This document shows positions 24,310-36,655 of a stretch of 64,000 bases of DNA, one piece after another; the first letter of the stretch is position 1; each line of letters starts with the position of its first letter. The position numbers and the translations under genes are program-made. The stretch is taken from assembly GCF_000283155.1 (NCBI RefSeq), contig NW_004454159.1:22147431-22211430 (forward strand). Reading direction: 5' to 3'. The notes beneath the pieces are model-generated. The model had not been told where the DNA came from. It searched no databases and saw nothing but the letters and a program-made list of their open reading frames with translations. The DNA is from Ceratotherium simum simum (taxonomy: Eukaryota > Chordata > Mammalia > Perissodactyla > Rhinocerotidae).

Positions 24310-25799
24310 AAGGTTTCTGAAGCCAGAGCCCCTGTTCCTGCCTAGGAAGAGAGTGGTGACATTGATGAGAACTTGTGGCCCTTGAGACAATGTGGACTCC
24401 TGTGGAATCCCTGCTTCCATGTGGTTCTGGTCCCTTTGTAGAAGGAAATCACCACGGCATAGACTGTCAGAGATCATGACCTGAGGGTTCCAGATAATAC
24501 CAGCATGTTGTTAATTACAACAATTGCCATTGCCCCATCTTGGGCGATCCTTGTCCACTGTTAGCCTAGACCATCCTACAGCTGTCTGCAGCCTCCATGG
24601 AAATGTCCTGATTCTCTAAGCCTGGGAACCTTCCCTCCAGCTTCAAAGCTTTGGCCACACTCAACCAAGTTCTTTGGCCCAACACTGGTCAGGAGGTTCT
24701 CAGCAGTCACCTCTGCCTGCTTACCCAAGCCGAGTGGGTGTGCACCAGTGTTGCATACACGTGGCCATTCCTTAGGCCTGGAGTGGCATATTCAAAGTCC
24801 ACAAAGACCAGAGAGGTAACACAAATAATTGTGAAGACATTGGCAAACCGAAGGACACAGCCTCCTTCTACAGAAAGCAGCCACCACTTGGCTCCAGCCA
24901 CATGGGATTGTGGACTGAGCATTGCCAGATCTTTCTGATTTCTCAAGAGAAATTGGAACACTGGATTTGTACAGGAAATTTTCCAATTTTGGAAGCATTA
25001 ACAACAAATTCAAAACTTTCAAAAACCATAAGTTGAACAAAACAACACACACACAGCTCGTACTATATTCATTCTACATGTGGCCTGGATGGAATGTGCC
25101 TTAGGCTGATGATCCCAGTCTCAACAGATATAAACAAAGTGTCAACAGAATTTAGGGATGGGTGATTTTGGCACGAGCTGAAAGAGTCATACAAGACTGC
25201 AAGAAGGACCATGACAATTCTATTGCTTTGTACTAGAAACAGGATCTCTAGTGCCCTGTTTATTATTCATTTTTACCATTCTAAAATGGATTTTTTGAAA
25301 ATTATGAAATATTTTTAATTTTGAAAATATTCTGTTAATATAGTACCATATTAAGTCTCTATTTCCCTAGAAAGCTGTTCCTGGCAGTTCATGCATCCTG
25401 TTTTATGATGTAATATGTTGGGATAGAGGTAAATAAATCCCTGAGGCAAAACACAGTTTTTAAAACTCAGGAATTTTAACACATATCATTTTAAAAAATC
25501 TAATAGAGTGACGTTCTGCTGAAAGAACATTTACTCTCTGAAGACATATCTGCAGCGGAACGTTGCCTTAAGGAACTGGAAATGCCTCATTGTTACCAAG
25601 AGCTCGTATATGAAATAGATTATGTTGACATTCCAAAGATAGTTATGAAATGTTCCTTTTTTTATGACAGTGAAGTGATGCTTCGGTAGTAACATGCATC
25701 TTTTTTGTATAACATTGTTAAGGGAGAAAAATTGCCTTTAAATTTTATAATAGTCACAATTACATATTAGAGAAAAGGGATTTATTTTCCCTGGTACAT
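24310..25799. other. Intergenic, nothing recognised
   Basis: Mixed-composition sequence. The ORF cluster at 24651-25104 shows no domain or splice pairing; the later part is very AT-rich. Confidence 0.4.
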
Positions 25800-25930
25800 T
25801 TTTTGTATTCTTTTCCATTTTTTAAAAATTAAGTTAATTTATATACAGTAAAATTCACCCTGTTTTTTGTGTACAGTTCTATGAGTTTTGACAGACACAT
25901 AAGTTATATAACCTCTGGTATCCAATTTTG
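25800..25930 (-). repeat. L1 3'UTR fragment
   Basis: TACAGTAAAATTCACCCTG and CAGTTCTATGAGTTTTGACA are reverse L1 3' end motifs. Confidence 0.55.
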
Positions 25931-25999
25931 ACGTTGGAAGTCAAGTATAAAGACAGTCTCAAATCTAGATACATTAATTGCTTCAATTTATTCTTTTCA

Positions 26000-26115
26000 C
26001 TCATTCAGTCATTCCAGCTCCTTTATATAGCAGGCACTGGGAATACAAAGGAGCAAAGACATGGCACCTGCCTTCAAGAAGCTTTCTGGTTTGTAGAGGA
26101 GCCAGACACCTGAAA
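26000..26115 (-). repeat. L2 fragment, reverse orientation
   Basis: TATAGCAGGCACTGGGAATA and CTGCCTTCAAGAAGCTTTCT are reverse L2 motifs. Confidence 0.5.
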
Positions 26116-27224
26116 GTGACAACGTAGCCAGGTAACTGCTGTAAATGATGTCTGTAGAGATATCACTTCCATTTATTCATCTAACTAATATAATCTGATC
26201 CATCCATCAGTACCAGGTCCACTGCTCAGTGTTCAGAGTACAACTGTGGGCAAGAGAGCCCCAAGCAAGCTCACACGCCAGCCGACGGGCAACTAGACGC
26301 AGAGAGGTGAGTGCTCTGCTGGGGAAGGATGGAGACCTGTGGGAGGAGCACAGGGGGCCTGGACAAAGCTCCATCTTACACTGGGAGTGGAGGGGAAGGT
26401 GTGCTTGGGAAAGCACGAAGGGTCTTGTTGAGTTCCCTGTGCAATTCCTCCAGCACAGCCCAATTCTGGAAGGGGTTGAGGAAGTCTTCACCGAGGGGTA
26501 AAGAGGTTGTTAAGTAGATTGATTTATGTCTGGTTAATGATGGAGAAAATGTGTGAGAGAGCATTTCCACTAAAATATAATCCAAGAAAGCTTCTGTTTT
26601 TCATGCTCCAATCAGGCATAAAAAAAATGGCTGTCCTGCCCACAGGAAGTCCATGATCCATGTGTTGGCAACGCCAGGAAAGCCATTTATTAGTAGGGGG
26701 AGGACAGAGAACAGGCCTGGGTGTCTGGTACCAGCCGCCCTGCCTGGCCCCTTGCTGGCCCAGCTCCAGGTGCTGACAGCCACAGGCTGGGCCCGTGATG
26801 AAGTAGACATTGGCGGGGCTCACTCCCAGCCAGCCATGGGAGACTGAGATAAGCTGGCCTAATGGGCTGCCTTGGTTACTCTATCACTCTCAAGGCAGGC
26901 AGATAATGGTCAGAAGGCAGCCAGAGTGAAAGGTTCCCTGGACTGGAATGCTTGGTTTTGTCCAGATCCATTGGCAGGGTCTTCTGTATCTTCTACCATG
27001 CTGGGCAGTGTTCATCAGCTGACAAAGGGGACAGTTAATTTAAATGATGGGAAATTTATTGGCTTGAATTCTGTTCCCTGTTCACTCCCCATCTCTTCAT
27101 TACAAATGAGTGGAAATCTCCACCTCAAGCCAATGGCCAGCCTTCAGTCCTCTTTTGCCCCCAGCCACACCTTCACAGTCGCCTCTGTGTTTCCCGGTGC
27201 TGAATACTTTGCAAAGCACAAAGT

Positions 27225-27468
27225 CAGCCTTAGAATTAGATAAAGAGGGGTTATCAGCCTTGGGACTATTGACTTTGGGTCTGGATAATTCTTTGTGGTG
27301 GAGGCTGTCCTGTGCATTGTAGGATGTTTAGCAGCATTCTCTAACCTCTACCTACTAGATGCCAGCAGGACTTCCTCTAATTATGGCAACCAAAAATGTC
27401 TCCAAACACTATCAGATGTTCCCTAGGGGGGCAAATGGCTCCTTGTTGAGAAACACTGAGATAGACCT
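27225..27468 (-). repeat. MER20 DNA transposon
   Basis: GTCCTGTGCATTGTAGGATG, AACCAAAAATGTCTCCAAAC and GTTGAGAAACACTG are diagnostic of the non-autonomous hAT element MER20, here nearly complete. Confidence 0.8.
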
Positions 27469-27469
27469 G

Positions 27470-27620
27470 GGTTCTAATCCTGATTCTACCACTCATTAAG
27501 TTGCTTAGCCTCTCTGAGTCCCAATATCCTTGTTCATAAAATATTTTATATGGTTGTTATAGGAATTAGAAAAATGTAAGTTGGTTAATTCCTGGCATGT
27601 GGTATGTCTTCAAAGGGCAG
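27470..27620 (+). repeat. MIR SINE
   Basis: GGGTTCTAATCCTGATTCTA and CTCTGAGTCCCAATATCCTT, directly after the MER20. Confidence 0.6.
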
Positions 27621-28355
27621 GTATTCTTACCATTTCAGTACTCTATAAGTTTTCCTAGATAATGTTTATTGTTGTTGTAGTTCCAGATTTCTGGTGACCA
27701 AAGAGTTCAAGAAGAATTGTGGAACTGACAGAAATTTCCTTGGCTCTGTCCCTGGCCACATAAGGAAGCTTGGCCTGGATTACATCACCTAAAAGTATAG
27801 TTTGGGGTCTCTGTCCGGGAAAGCTGCTGTTTCCAACATTCCTATAGAATGGGATCAGCAGCCCCGTGAGCATAAAGAGACTTCTACCTTGTTTCTGCTG
27901 GCTCTGGGGTTTGAACCGCCTCCCTCACTTCTCATTATGAGCACGTAGGTCACTGATGGTTTCTGAAGCCAAGGTTTGAATCCCCAGGCTTTGAGTGTCA
28001 GGGTTTAGAACAGATCCAAACCGATTTAGTAGTAGAGTTTTTAAATGGTTTGTAAAGAGAGAATTATTTCTTGGAATATAAGTTGTAATTTTGAGAAAAT
28101 AGCATTTTAGGGTTGCTGATCAGGATTTAAGGAATGTTCTCCCTCTACCTCTACCACCTCACCACATACACTCTCCCCTTTCTGAAAATATGAACATTTT
28201 TATACAATTACATTGAAAAGCATTCTTCAAGAAATTAATATTCTTCCTTTAGCTGATTTATAAGAATAGAGAAGGGGAAGAGGCATAGAAAGAGGAGACG
28301 TTTTTCAGTTTATCAAAAGTCTGAGGTAACATGTCAGTCCTTCTCCCTCTATTCT

Positions 28356-28432
28356 CTTCTCTTCCTTTCTTGCATCCTTTCCTTCCTTCCCTTCCTTCCT
28401 TTCCTTCCCTTTCTTCTCTTTCTTTCTTTGTA
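28356..28432. repeat. Polypyrimidine CCTT/CTTT tract
   Basis: Almost pure C/T run built on CCTT and CTTT units. It is paired with a purine tract of the opposite sense at 28857-28902. Confidence 0.85.
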
Positions 28433-28749
28433 TAAAAATCTTTATGTTTGTTCTAGGACCTGCCATGCATTATGACAGTCACAACCTAGGACATAATAAC
28501 TGAACTGAATAAGAATGGCAAAATTAATTTTTCAATTATACTGGAGTGAACTGCTTGTCAAATATAAGTAAAAAAACCCATAAGTGTACACTTTAGTTGT
28601 ACACAGATTTTAGTCAGAGTTGTACTCAGAGTACAACTTATTTTTATTATTTTGGAAGAACAAGAGTGTTAGGTACCAAGGATCCAAAGAGGAGTGAGAC
28701 AATCTCTGTAACCAGGAAGTAGAGAATCTAATTTGGAGAGAATAGATAA

Positions 28750-28840
28750 TACAGCTGTTGTAAAGATTAAATTAGAAAATTGACTAAAAAGAAATTAGAA
28801 CAGTGCTCACACAGAGTAAGCATTCAATAAATTTTAGGAG
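28750..28840 (+). repeat. MIR 3' fragment
   Basis: GCTGTTGTAAAGATTAAATT and ACAGAGTAAGCATTCAATAA. Confidence 0.5.
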
Positions 28841-28856
28841 AAGAGGAAACAGAAGG

Positions 28857-28902
28857 AAAAAAGGAAGGAAGGAAGGAGGGAGGGAGGGAAGGAAGGAAGA
28901 AA
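28857..28902. repeat. Polypurine GGAA/GGGA tract
   Basis: A simple repeat of GGAA and GGGA units, inverted relative to the pyrimidine tract about 425 bp upstream. Confidence 0.85.
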
Positions 28903-29994
28903 GGATCTTATAGAATAGTATACATTAAATGATAAATGAGGGGCACACATAATTCTTTAGGAATCCAGAGAAGATTCCAGGGCATGGGTAAGTCAGAGAA
29001 AACTCCTTGAGATAAACATGGAGAGACATGAAATGTCAAGTAGTTGAGTGGAAACAGAAACCTCAGTTTAGCCAATAACAAATATTTCTAAGAGATAAAC
29101 ACTCATCAGGCAATATTCTACTAAATAAGACTTCTTTTGAATTGCCAGAATTCTCTTCTGAGTTCCTCAAAATATCAAGCTAATGTAGGACAATAAAAGC
29201 CATTCCCTCTTAGTGTCTTAAACCCATGTATTTTTAGAACCTAAGATTTGCCTATGTAGTGTGTGATGGAGAGACCTAGGCACATTTAGAAAAGGGCCAC
29301 AGCTGTCCTTCCTAAAGGCAACCAGAAAGAGCTGAGACATGTTCTTATTTACCAACTTTCAGCTGGTGGCCATGACTTCCTCTCGGTGTAGGGTTGTAAG
29401 TTCTTTAAGTCACTGCCTGCCATGTAAGTAGTAATGTAGTAATTACATTACTTACATTACTCCTAGGTTTACCTCTTTTGGACTCTCGGATTCATATCTG
29501 AATCCCTAGATATTCCAGTTCCCATATGAGGAAAAACATCTCAATTCCAAGTCTTTCATTTACCTAAGGGCCAGCACTGTTGGTTTTCGCCCAAATACGT
29601 TTTTAGGATCAACTGGGATCAAATCTTCATTTCTATTTAGGGCAAGAGGGAGAAGGACATTCCTGGATCTTGGCATGTTTGAGAAAGTGAGATGACAACA
29701 AGCCTGGACCCAGAAATATGGGGCCCTGTACAAGGTAAATAATTTGGTATTCCTTCAAACTGATACATTCTTTGTGTATTTAACATTTACTTAGTAGGGG
29801 TGAGCAGATACTGATTTTTTATTAATAAAAATTGTATACCTCTCTCTTAGTGCTCAAAATTAAGACTTGATTACATGTAAAGTGTGTAAAATTACTTTTT
29901 TTTCTTTTTACTTATTTATAGTTGTTTTGGAATTTCCCTTTTGTAGACTAATTTCTTGGGAAGCATATTAAATTATCTAAACTTCAGATAAAAT
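28903..29994. other. Intergenic, nothing recognised
   Basis: AT-rich DNA with a small inverted repeat at about 29430-29460 (TAATGTAGTAATTACATTA). Confidence 0.45.
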
Positions 29995-30006
29995 ATTCAC
30001 TTACTG

Positions 30007-30258
30007 GGCCTGCCCCGTGGCACAAGCGGTTAAGGGCGCACCCTCCGCTGTGGTGGCCCGGGGTTTGCAGGTTCGGATCCCGGGCGCGCACCGACGCACT
30101 GCTTGTCAAGCAATGCTGTGGCGGCATCCCACATAAAGTGGAGGAAGATGGGCATGGATGTTAGCCCAGGGTCAGTCTTCCTCAGCAAAAAAAGAGGAGG
30201 ATTGGCAGATGTTAGTGCAGGGCTGATCTCCTCACAAAAAAAAAAAAAAAAAAAAAAA
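30007..30258 (+). repeat. ERE SINE, young CpG-rich copy with long poly-A
   Basis: ERE head GGCCTGCCCCGTGGCACAAG with many CpGs and a run of about 25 A. It is flanked by the perfect 12-bp duplication ATTCACTTACTG at 29995-30006 and 30259-30270. Confidence 0.92.
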
Positions 30259-30596
30259 ATTCACTTACTGTCAGTAAATAGCACTCTGGTGTAGTTGTGC
30301 TGGGCAGATTGCCCTTTGGGAGGAGGGGTTTTTATAGTTCCACTGGAAAAGTTGCCTACTTTGTGGAAAGCAGGAACTATTTATATTTTACCAGAGTGAT
30401 CTGTGATCTGGATAGCAACCCATGTTAATAGGTGCCGTGCTTTCAATTTATTTTGCCCAGTTGACCTGCCACTGAACCCAGCTCCAGATGACAGCCCGGG
30501 CGCTGCCTCTGCAGGTCAGTTACCCTGGGCTCTTTCTGGTGATTCCCTGAGGGCTCACTGTCTGGGAATTGCTCATGAATGACTGGCTTTCCAGAG

Positions 30597-31113
30597 TGAG
30601 ACAGGAACCAGCCTAATGAGATAGGGTCGTCCCCAAGGCCCCTGGCCTAACAAGATAAGGCCCCTAACCAATCTGCAAGCTAGAAGGATCAGATAGAGAC
30701 CACCAAGATCCACATTCCACAGCCTTGGGGCGTTCCCTGGTTTATACATGCGACCTAGCACTCAGGAGTTGATTGAAGATGACCTTAGCCCCATTACCAT
30801 AGTAAAAATCACACCTAGGGGTGGAGAGCTAGCATGCTAATGATACATGCAATGCATGTGGTGGCGTGTTGAACAACAGCACAAGCGCAAGAAAAACCCC
30901 ACCTCTATATGCCATGACAAGACTCTCCTCTCCAGCCTTCACCTAATAAAAAGGCCCACAATCCTGCTCCCTAAGGAGCCGATCACCTGCCCCTTTCCTT
31001 TTCACACCAGCTCCCTTGTGTCTCCCTTGTGCACAAGCTAATAAACTTTTGCTTTTCTACTCCCATTTTTTGTCTCTTTGATTTCTATCCTGGGGGACAA
31101 CGAGAACCCAATG
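30597..31113 (+). repeat. Solo LTR of an endogenous retrovirus (ERV1-like)
   Basis: Starts around TGAGACAGGAACC. It carries a TATA-like AATAAAAAGG near 30945, an AATAAA signal at 31040-31045, a T-rich U5-like segment and an end near GAGAACCCA. This is the U3-R-U5 order of a gammaretrovirus-like LTR. No internal retroviral genes adjoin it, so it is a solitary LTR left by recombination. Exact ends and host duplication are not resolved. Confidence 0.6.
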
Positions 31114-31138
31114 CGTGGGTAACAAGAGGATTCTTTTT

Positions 31139-31326
31139 TGTGTGTGTGTGAGGAAGATTGGCCCTGGGCTAACGTCTGTGCCCATCTTCCTCTACTTTAT
31201 ATGGGACACCACCTCAGCATGGCTTAATGAGCAGTGTGTCAGCCTGCACCCAGGATCTGAATTGGCAAACCCCAGGCTGCCGAAGCGGGGCGGGCAAACC
31301 TAACTGCTATACCACCAGCCGGCCTC
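31139..31326 (-). repeat. ERE SINE, minus orientation, abutting the solo LTR
   Basis: Reverse ERE (GAGGAAGATTGGCCCTGG, CAGCATGGCTTAATGAGCAG, ACCACCAGCCGGCC) with a TG run in its tail. A perfect 16-bp duplication CAAGAGGATTCTTTTT flanks it at 31123-31138 and 31327-31342. Confidence 0.9.
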
Positions 31327-31661
31327 CAAGAGGATTCTTTTTATAGATCTATAAAAATAAAACTGACTGTACATTTAATAGAAAAAGATATTTAGAAAAA
31401 TGATAAAAATAGTTGCATTAGGACCTTGTCACATCTTCCATGGTTTTAAATTCTGGTTAAATCTCTCAATGTGTACCTTTCCTTTCAAATTTTATTAGTC
31501 ATCCTGTTCCTTTTGAGGATTACTCACCCTGTTCTCAATCTGCTCTCACTCTGGTGGTCTACTTCACAGTGTATTATAACTGGGACTATATGATATCATA
31601 AAGACAGACTTTGACTTCAGGAACCTAGGATGATGCTAAGTTACCTTTAAAACCCTCTGTG

Positions 31662-31920
31662 TGGGGCCAGCCTCGTGGCATAGCAGTTAAGTTCATGTGC
31701 TCTGCTTTGGCGGCCTGGGTCTCGCTGGTTGGGATCCTGGGCGCAGACCTACGCACTGCTCATCAAGCCATGCTGAGGCGCTGTCCCACATGGAGCAACT
31801 AGAAGGATGTACAATTATGATATGCAACTATCTACTGGGGCTTTGGGGAGAAAAAAAGGAAAAAAGAGGAAGATTGGCAACAGATGTTAGCTCAGAGCCA
31901 ATCTTCCTAAAAAAAAATTA
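31662..31920 (+). repeat. ERE SINE, plus orientation, with diverged middle
   Basis: Head GGGGCCAGCCTCGTGGCATA and tail GAGGAAGATTGGCAACAGAT with A-rich end. An extra stretch (about 31795-31850) differs from the other copies. A perfect 13-bp duplication AAAACCCTCTGTG flanks it at 31649-31661 and 31921-31933. Confidence 0.9.
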
Positions 31921-32524
31921 AAAACCCTCTGTGAAGTGTGGTAGGGGCAAGACAAATTACACCTCTGCCTTTGGAAAATCACTTAAATTGTTCCTACATT
32001 TTGATGAAATAATGAAAGGCAATAGGATATATTGAAGTATATCAGGAAGCCATTTGGTTTAAAACTAATTTAGCCTGATCTTGTTTTTCCAGAAAGGCTT
32101 GACGTGGCCTGTTGAGCATGCATTGTACATCTGCTTTAAACATTTACAATGTCCCAAAGACAAGAATGATGCCCTTAAAGGTAGGGATGTTGCCTCCCCC
32201 AAATCAGCATTTCTTTAAGGATAAGCATTTCTTCCCAGAAACTAAGGATTAATTACTGACCTGCTTTAACTCATCTCCTGACCACTGACTGACCTGCTGT
32301 GCCAGCAAAGCATCTTGTGACTGTAGTAAAAGAGAGAGTCCTGTAATATGTGATGTATGTACTTTGTTCCAAGATGGTGTATAACCACTCTGTACACCTC
32401 AGTTCTTCGGACGGCTTCTTTCCTTGGTGGAAAAGTTCTCCCAGGCTATAGTCCTCAAACTGGCTCATATAAAAAACTCACCCCAGTTTTGATTTATAGA
32501 TTGATTATGGATTATTTGCATTGA

Positions 32525-32990
32525 CAATTCCCTTCAAGGCCTTACCCCCTACACGATTTGTCCTCTGTTGATCTCTGACCTCGCCTCCTATCACTCTGCC
32601 TCCTTCACTGTATATTAGCTATAGGGGGTTTCTTGCTGTTCCTTAAATATGCCAAGCTCATTTCCACCTCTGAGTTTTCTTGTCTGGAGTACTGGTCCCA
32701 GATTTCCATCTGGTTCATTCTCTCACTTCATTTAGATGTCTGTTCAAGTATTACCACCTCACAGAGGCCTTTCCTAACCACTCCGTCTAAGCAAGTCACC
32801 AGCCTTGCAATCATTCTCTATCATCTTACTTAACTTTGTCTTCTTTTATTATCACTATCCGATGTTATAGTATGTATTTATTTATTTTTGTTGTTTTTTC
32901 CACTAGAATATAAGCTCACCAGGGGCAGGATTTTTATCTGCTTTACATACTACTGTATCTCTTGTATTTTATCTCTAGAGTCCAAAAGGG
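32525..32990 (+). repeat. L2 3' end, long copy
   Basis: In order: CCTTCAAGGCCTTACC, a CTGTTCCTTAAATATGCC segment, TCACAGAGGCCTTTCCTAAC, and ACTAGAATATAAGCTCACCA with GGGGCAGGATTTTTATCTG. This is the L2 ORF end and 3'UTR. Confidence 0.8.
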
Positions 32991-34709
32991 GTAAACTTAG
33001 AAACAATATAAGGCATTTACTTAATAAAGAATATAGCAGGTAGTTACCTAGAGAACTTACAACCCCACAATGAGAAAATTCAAGGCCACCAGCTTAGAGT
33101 GTGTAAACAAACGATGTTGTGGCATTTCAAGGCAAATTTCTGGCTCTTTATGATTCCTCACTCGTAGTAGGGACTTAACAATATATATTTTTGCATAAAT
33201 GATTAAATGTCTCAAATTAAGAGTTGAGGCTAGACAATTTCTAATGTCTTCAAGTCTTTAAAATTCCAGAAGTGTCATCAATTTAGTAAAATAGGGTGCC
33301 TTTGGAATTCCTATGGGATCCTAGACTAGGGGGATTCTGTCAATATCATATTGAGAAGAGGGAATGTTTAGGGAAGAAATGAGCTTGTTTCTCTTTTTCT
33401 TTTCCACTAGAGAGAATCAGGAAGACAGAAAAAAGGATCAGTGTTTCACTACTGGAAACTGGGCTAAATCATGAAGGTGTGTTCTATACTTTTCAAAATG
33501 CCCTTGTTGGCAAACTTGTAGAGACGTTTGAGAGTTAACAGCTATCACCAGGGCCCCAGGCAAAGTTGCAGGGAAGGTTGAGCTTGCATTCTGCATTCCA
33601 ACCCACCTCTTTCCTTGTGAGTCTACTTTTCACCTCATTGACTGCACTCGAGCTATTGAATTTCCTCCTGCTGCCATTTGCTTCTAAATCTTTCCCCTCC
33701 CTGAGTGCTCTACTGCTCAGCACAGAGATTTATCGTGTTTCTTTCTCCCTCAGCTAGAGCTCCAATCCTCTCAGTTCTCCTGGTAGCCCAGTTAATTAAA
33801 AACATTTATATTAAAGGATGAATGAGGCCTGAAGAAAATTTGCAGTTTGAAAAAATAGCCCAATATCTTACCTGGTCTCCTAAGACCTGATATTCTTAGA
33901 ATTAGGATTGTAGTCTCACACACATGCACACACACACGCATACACACACACACCCTATTTCTCTGTAAAGTTACCCTGTGAGCTCGGAAGCAGTCAACAA
34001 AACCTCGCTTTGGTGGGAATCCTAAGTGAGCAATCATGGCCCTCAACATACTAAGAGACTCATGTTTATACTGAAAGTCATGGGTTTGGAGGTAGAATCT
34101 TTGACATTTTTCTAATCAGATAAACTAGCAAAATAATGTTTTTCAGACAAAGAGATTTCCTAACCATTGCACTTTTTTGGCCTTGTGGCACAGACTACAG
34201 AGCAACATACTCTGTGATTTAACAGAATAGTTAAGTAGTACAAATCCCTTAGAGTCACCTTGATATGGAACAAGAGCAGATGCCTTCATTCTCACTTTGC
34301 TGTTAAAGGATTGTATCCTTAATCCTGGTTCTCAAGGAGAAGTCTGAGTTCCCACTGCCCTGACAAGCAGTGACAATGAGTAGGACTGATTCCCGCATCT
34401 CTGTAACCTTCTTTGGAGAGTCTTGGGATTACTGAGGGGAGAGGACCCTAGAAAAAGATTGGGCTGTTAATTTGTCTCAGAGTCCTTATATTTTGGTGTA
34501 TAAATGATGAGTGACATCATATTCTCCCCTAAGATACTTAAGTTTGAAAAAGGCAGTTATAAAAAATAGTGAGACCAGTGGCCAGAGGCAGCCCTGGATG
34601 CAGGGGGAATTGAGTTTCAGCACAGAGCCTTGCAGCAGTGACTCATACTCTAGAGCAGTGGGGTCTGAGCAATGCGCATAGGACAGAGCACTGTGGCATT
34701 TGCCTTGGA
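32991..34709. other. Intergenic, nothing beyond a microsatellite
   Basis: Only the CA run at 33916-33955 stands out. Short ORFs on both strands at 33535-33757 are antisense shadows of each other. Confidence 0.45.
33916..33955. repeat. Imperfect CA microsatellite
   Basis: CACACACATGCACACACACA-type run interrupted by TG and GC steps. Confidence 0.85.
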
Positions 34710-34815
34710 TTTAAAGTAGACCGGAGATCAGAATTTCTAGGGACAGGTCCCAGGAATCTGCATTTTAATGAACACCTCTGGTGATTGTGATGCACAGCCA
34801 GATCTGAGATCACTT
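34710..34815 (+). repeat. MER5-like DNA transposon fragment
   Basis: TCCCAGGAATCTGCATTTTA and GGTGATTGTGATGCACAGCC fit the MER5 pattern. Confidence 0.45.
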
Positions 34816-34974
34816 CCTGGAAGCACCTCTTCTAATGGAGCAGACTGATCCCTAGAATCATAGGGAATATGAACCCTAGAAAATAAGGATGACTTTGCAG
34901 GCGGGGATTACAGTACTCAGGAGGTCTTGCACAGCTGTGGGGCAGAAGCAGGCCAGTCTTTAGGAAATGTTATT

Positions 34975-36204
34975 TAAAAATCAACTTTATTGATTTATTG
35001 AGGTATAATTTACATGCAATAAAATGCATCAATTTTACTGTACAGTTTGATGAGTTGTGAAAAAAATGTATACATATGTGTAACAACCACCCCAGTCACG
35101 TTATAGAATATTTCTAAGATATATTAAATTTCCCGCATGCTCCTTTACAGTCAAACCCCCTACCACCCTGATCCACACACCAGGCAACCACTCTTCTTGT
35201 TTCCATCAGTATAGATTAGTTTTGTCTGTTTTTGAAATTTGTATAAAGGAATCACACAGTATATGTTCTTTAGTGTCAGGCTCCTTTTGCTCAGCATAGT
35301 GTTTTTGAGATTAATCTATGTTGCGTATATCAGTCATCTATTCCTTGCTATTGCTGAGTAGTATTCCATTGTATGAATGTAAAAAGATTTATTTAACCAT
35401 TCACCTAATGATGGATATTTGGGTTTTTTCCAGTTTTGTGCTATTATGAATAAAGTTTCTGTAAATATTTTTATACAAGCTTTTTGTGGATATATATATC
35501 CTTCTCTTGAGTAAATACCTAACAGTAGAACTACTGGATCATATAGTTGACGTATGTTTAACATTACAGGAAACTGCCAATTTTCTGTACCATTTTGCAT
35601 TGCCACCAACAATGTAAGAGTTGCAGATGCTTGATGTCCTTGATAACACTTGGTATTGTCAGTCTGTTTCATTTTAGCCATTCTAGTGACTGTATGACAT
35701 TTCATTTAGTGGTGTCTTATTTTGTTTTAATTTGCATTTCTCTAACGTCTGATGGTGTTGAACACTTTTTCAAGTATGTTTGCCATGTGTATATCTTCTT
35801 TTGTGAAGTATTGTTTCAAATATTTTGCCTGTTTACATTTTGGGGTTGTTTGTCTTCTTATAATTGAGTAAGAGTTCTTTATATATTCAGGATTTCAATC
35901 CCTTGTCAGAAACATGTACTGTGAATATTTTATGCTCTCTGTGGCTTGCCTTTTATTTTTTTAGTGATGTCTTTTGAAAAGTAAAAGTTTTTACTTTGCT
36001 TAAATCTAAGCTATCATTTTTTCTCTTTTATTGTTAGGGTGTTTTGTGTTCTATCTACAAAAATCTTCGCCTACAATCTAAGGTCACAAGTATTTCCCTC
36101 GTGTTCTAGAAGTTTCATATATTAGACTTTTATATATAGGTCTAAGATCCATTTTGAGTCCATTTTTATATTATGATCAAGTATTCAAGTTTCTTTTACC
36201 TACT
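34975..36204 (-). mobile_element. L1 LINE, 3' part with ORF2 end relic
   Basis: A reverse-oriented old L1. The lower-coordinate end is its 3'UTR (TGAGGTATAATTTACATGCA). At 35334-35705 the minus frame still reads as the ORF2 C-terminal region, including PKYPSLGEW and HTMEYYSA. ORF2 encoded endonuclease/reverse transcriptase; this copy is dead, with stops and frameshifts. Confidence 0.8.
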
Positions 36205-36655
36205 GCATTAGTTCTCACTAATGTTCTCCAGAGAAACAGAACAAAGAGAATATATAGATCTAGATCTAGGGAGAGAGAGAGATCGATCTAGATCTCTGAG
36301 AGAGATTTGTTTTAAGGAATTGGTTCATGCAATTGTGGAAGTTTGGTAAGTTCAAAATCTGATGGGGTAGGCTGGAGATTCAGGGAAGAGTTGCAGTTCG
36401 AGTGCAAAGGTCATCTGCTGGCAGAATTCCTTTTTTATCATGGGAGCTCAGTCTTTATCTATTAAAGCTTTCAACTGATTGGATGAGGCCCAACCATAGT
36501 ATGGAGGGCAATCTCTTTACTGGAAGTCCACCAATTTAAATGTTAATCTCATCCAAAAAAAGTCCTCACAGAAACATCCAGAATAGTGTTTGACTACATA
36601 TCCTGGCACCATGGCCAGCCAAATTGACACATAAAATTAACCATCACATCCACAC
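36205..36655. repeat. Interspersed repeat interrupting the L1, with AGATCT palindromes
   Basis: About 450 bp starting TTCTCCAGAGAAACAGAACA and ending AATTGACACATAAAATTAAC, a known mammalian repeat whose family I cannot name with confidence. At 36252-36303 it holds repeated AGATCT units and a GA run forming small palindromes. Confidence 0.55.

Noticed and set aside
35334..35705. 123-codon minus ORF
   Set aside because: It is the decayed end of L1 ORF2 (HTMEYYSA), not a host gene.
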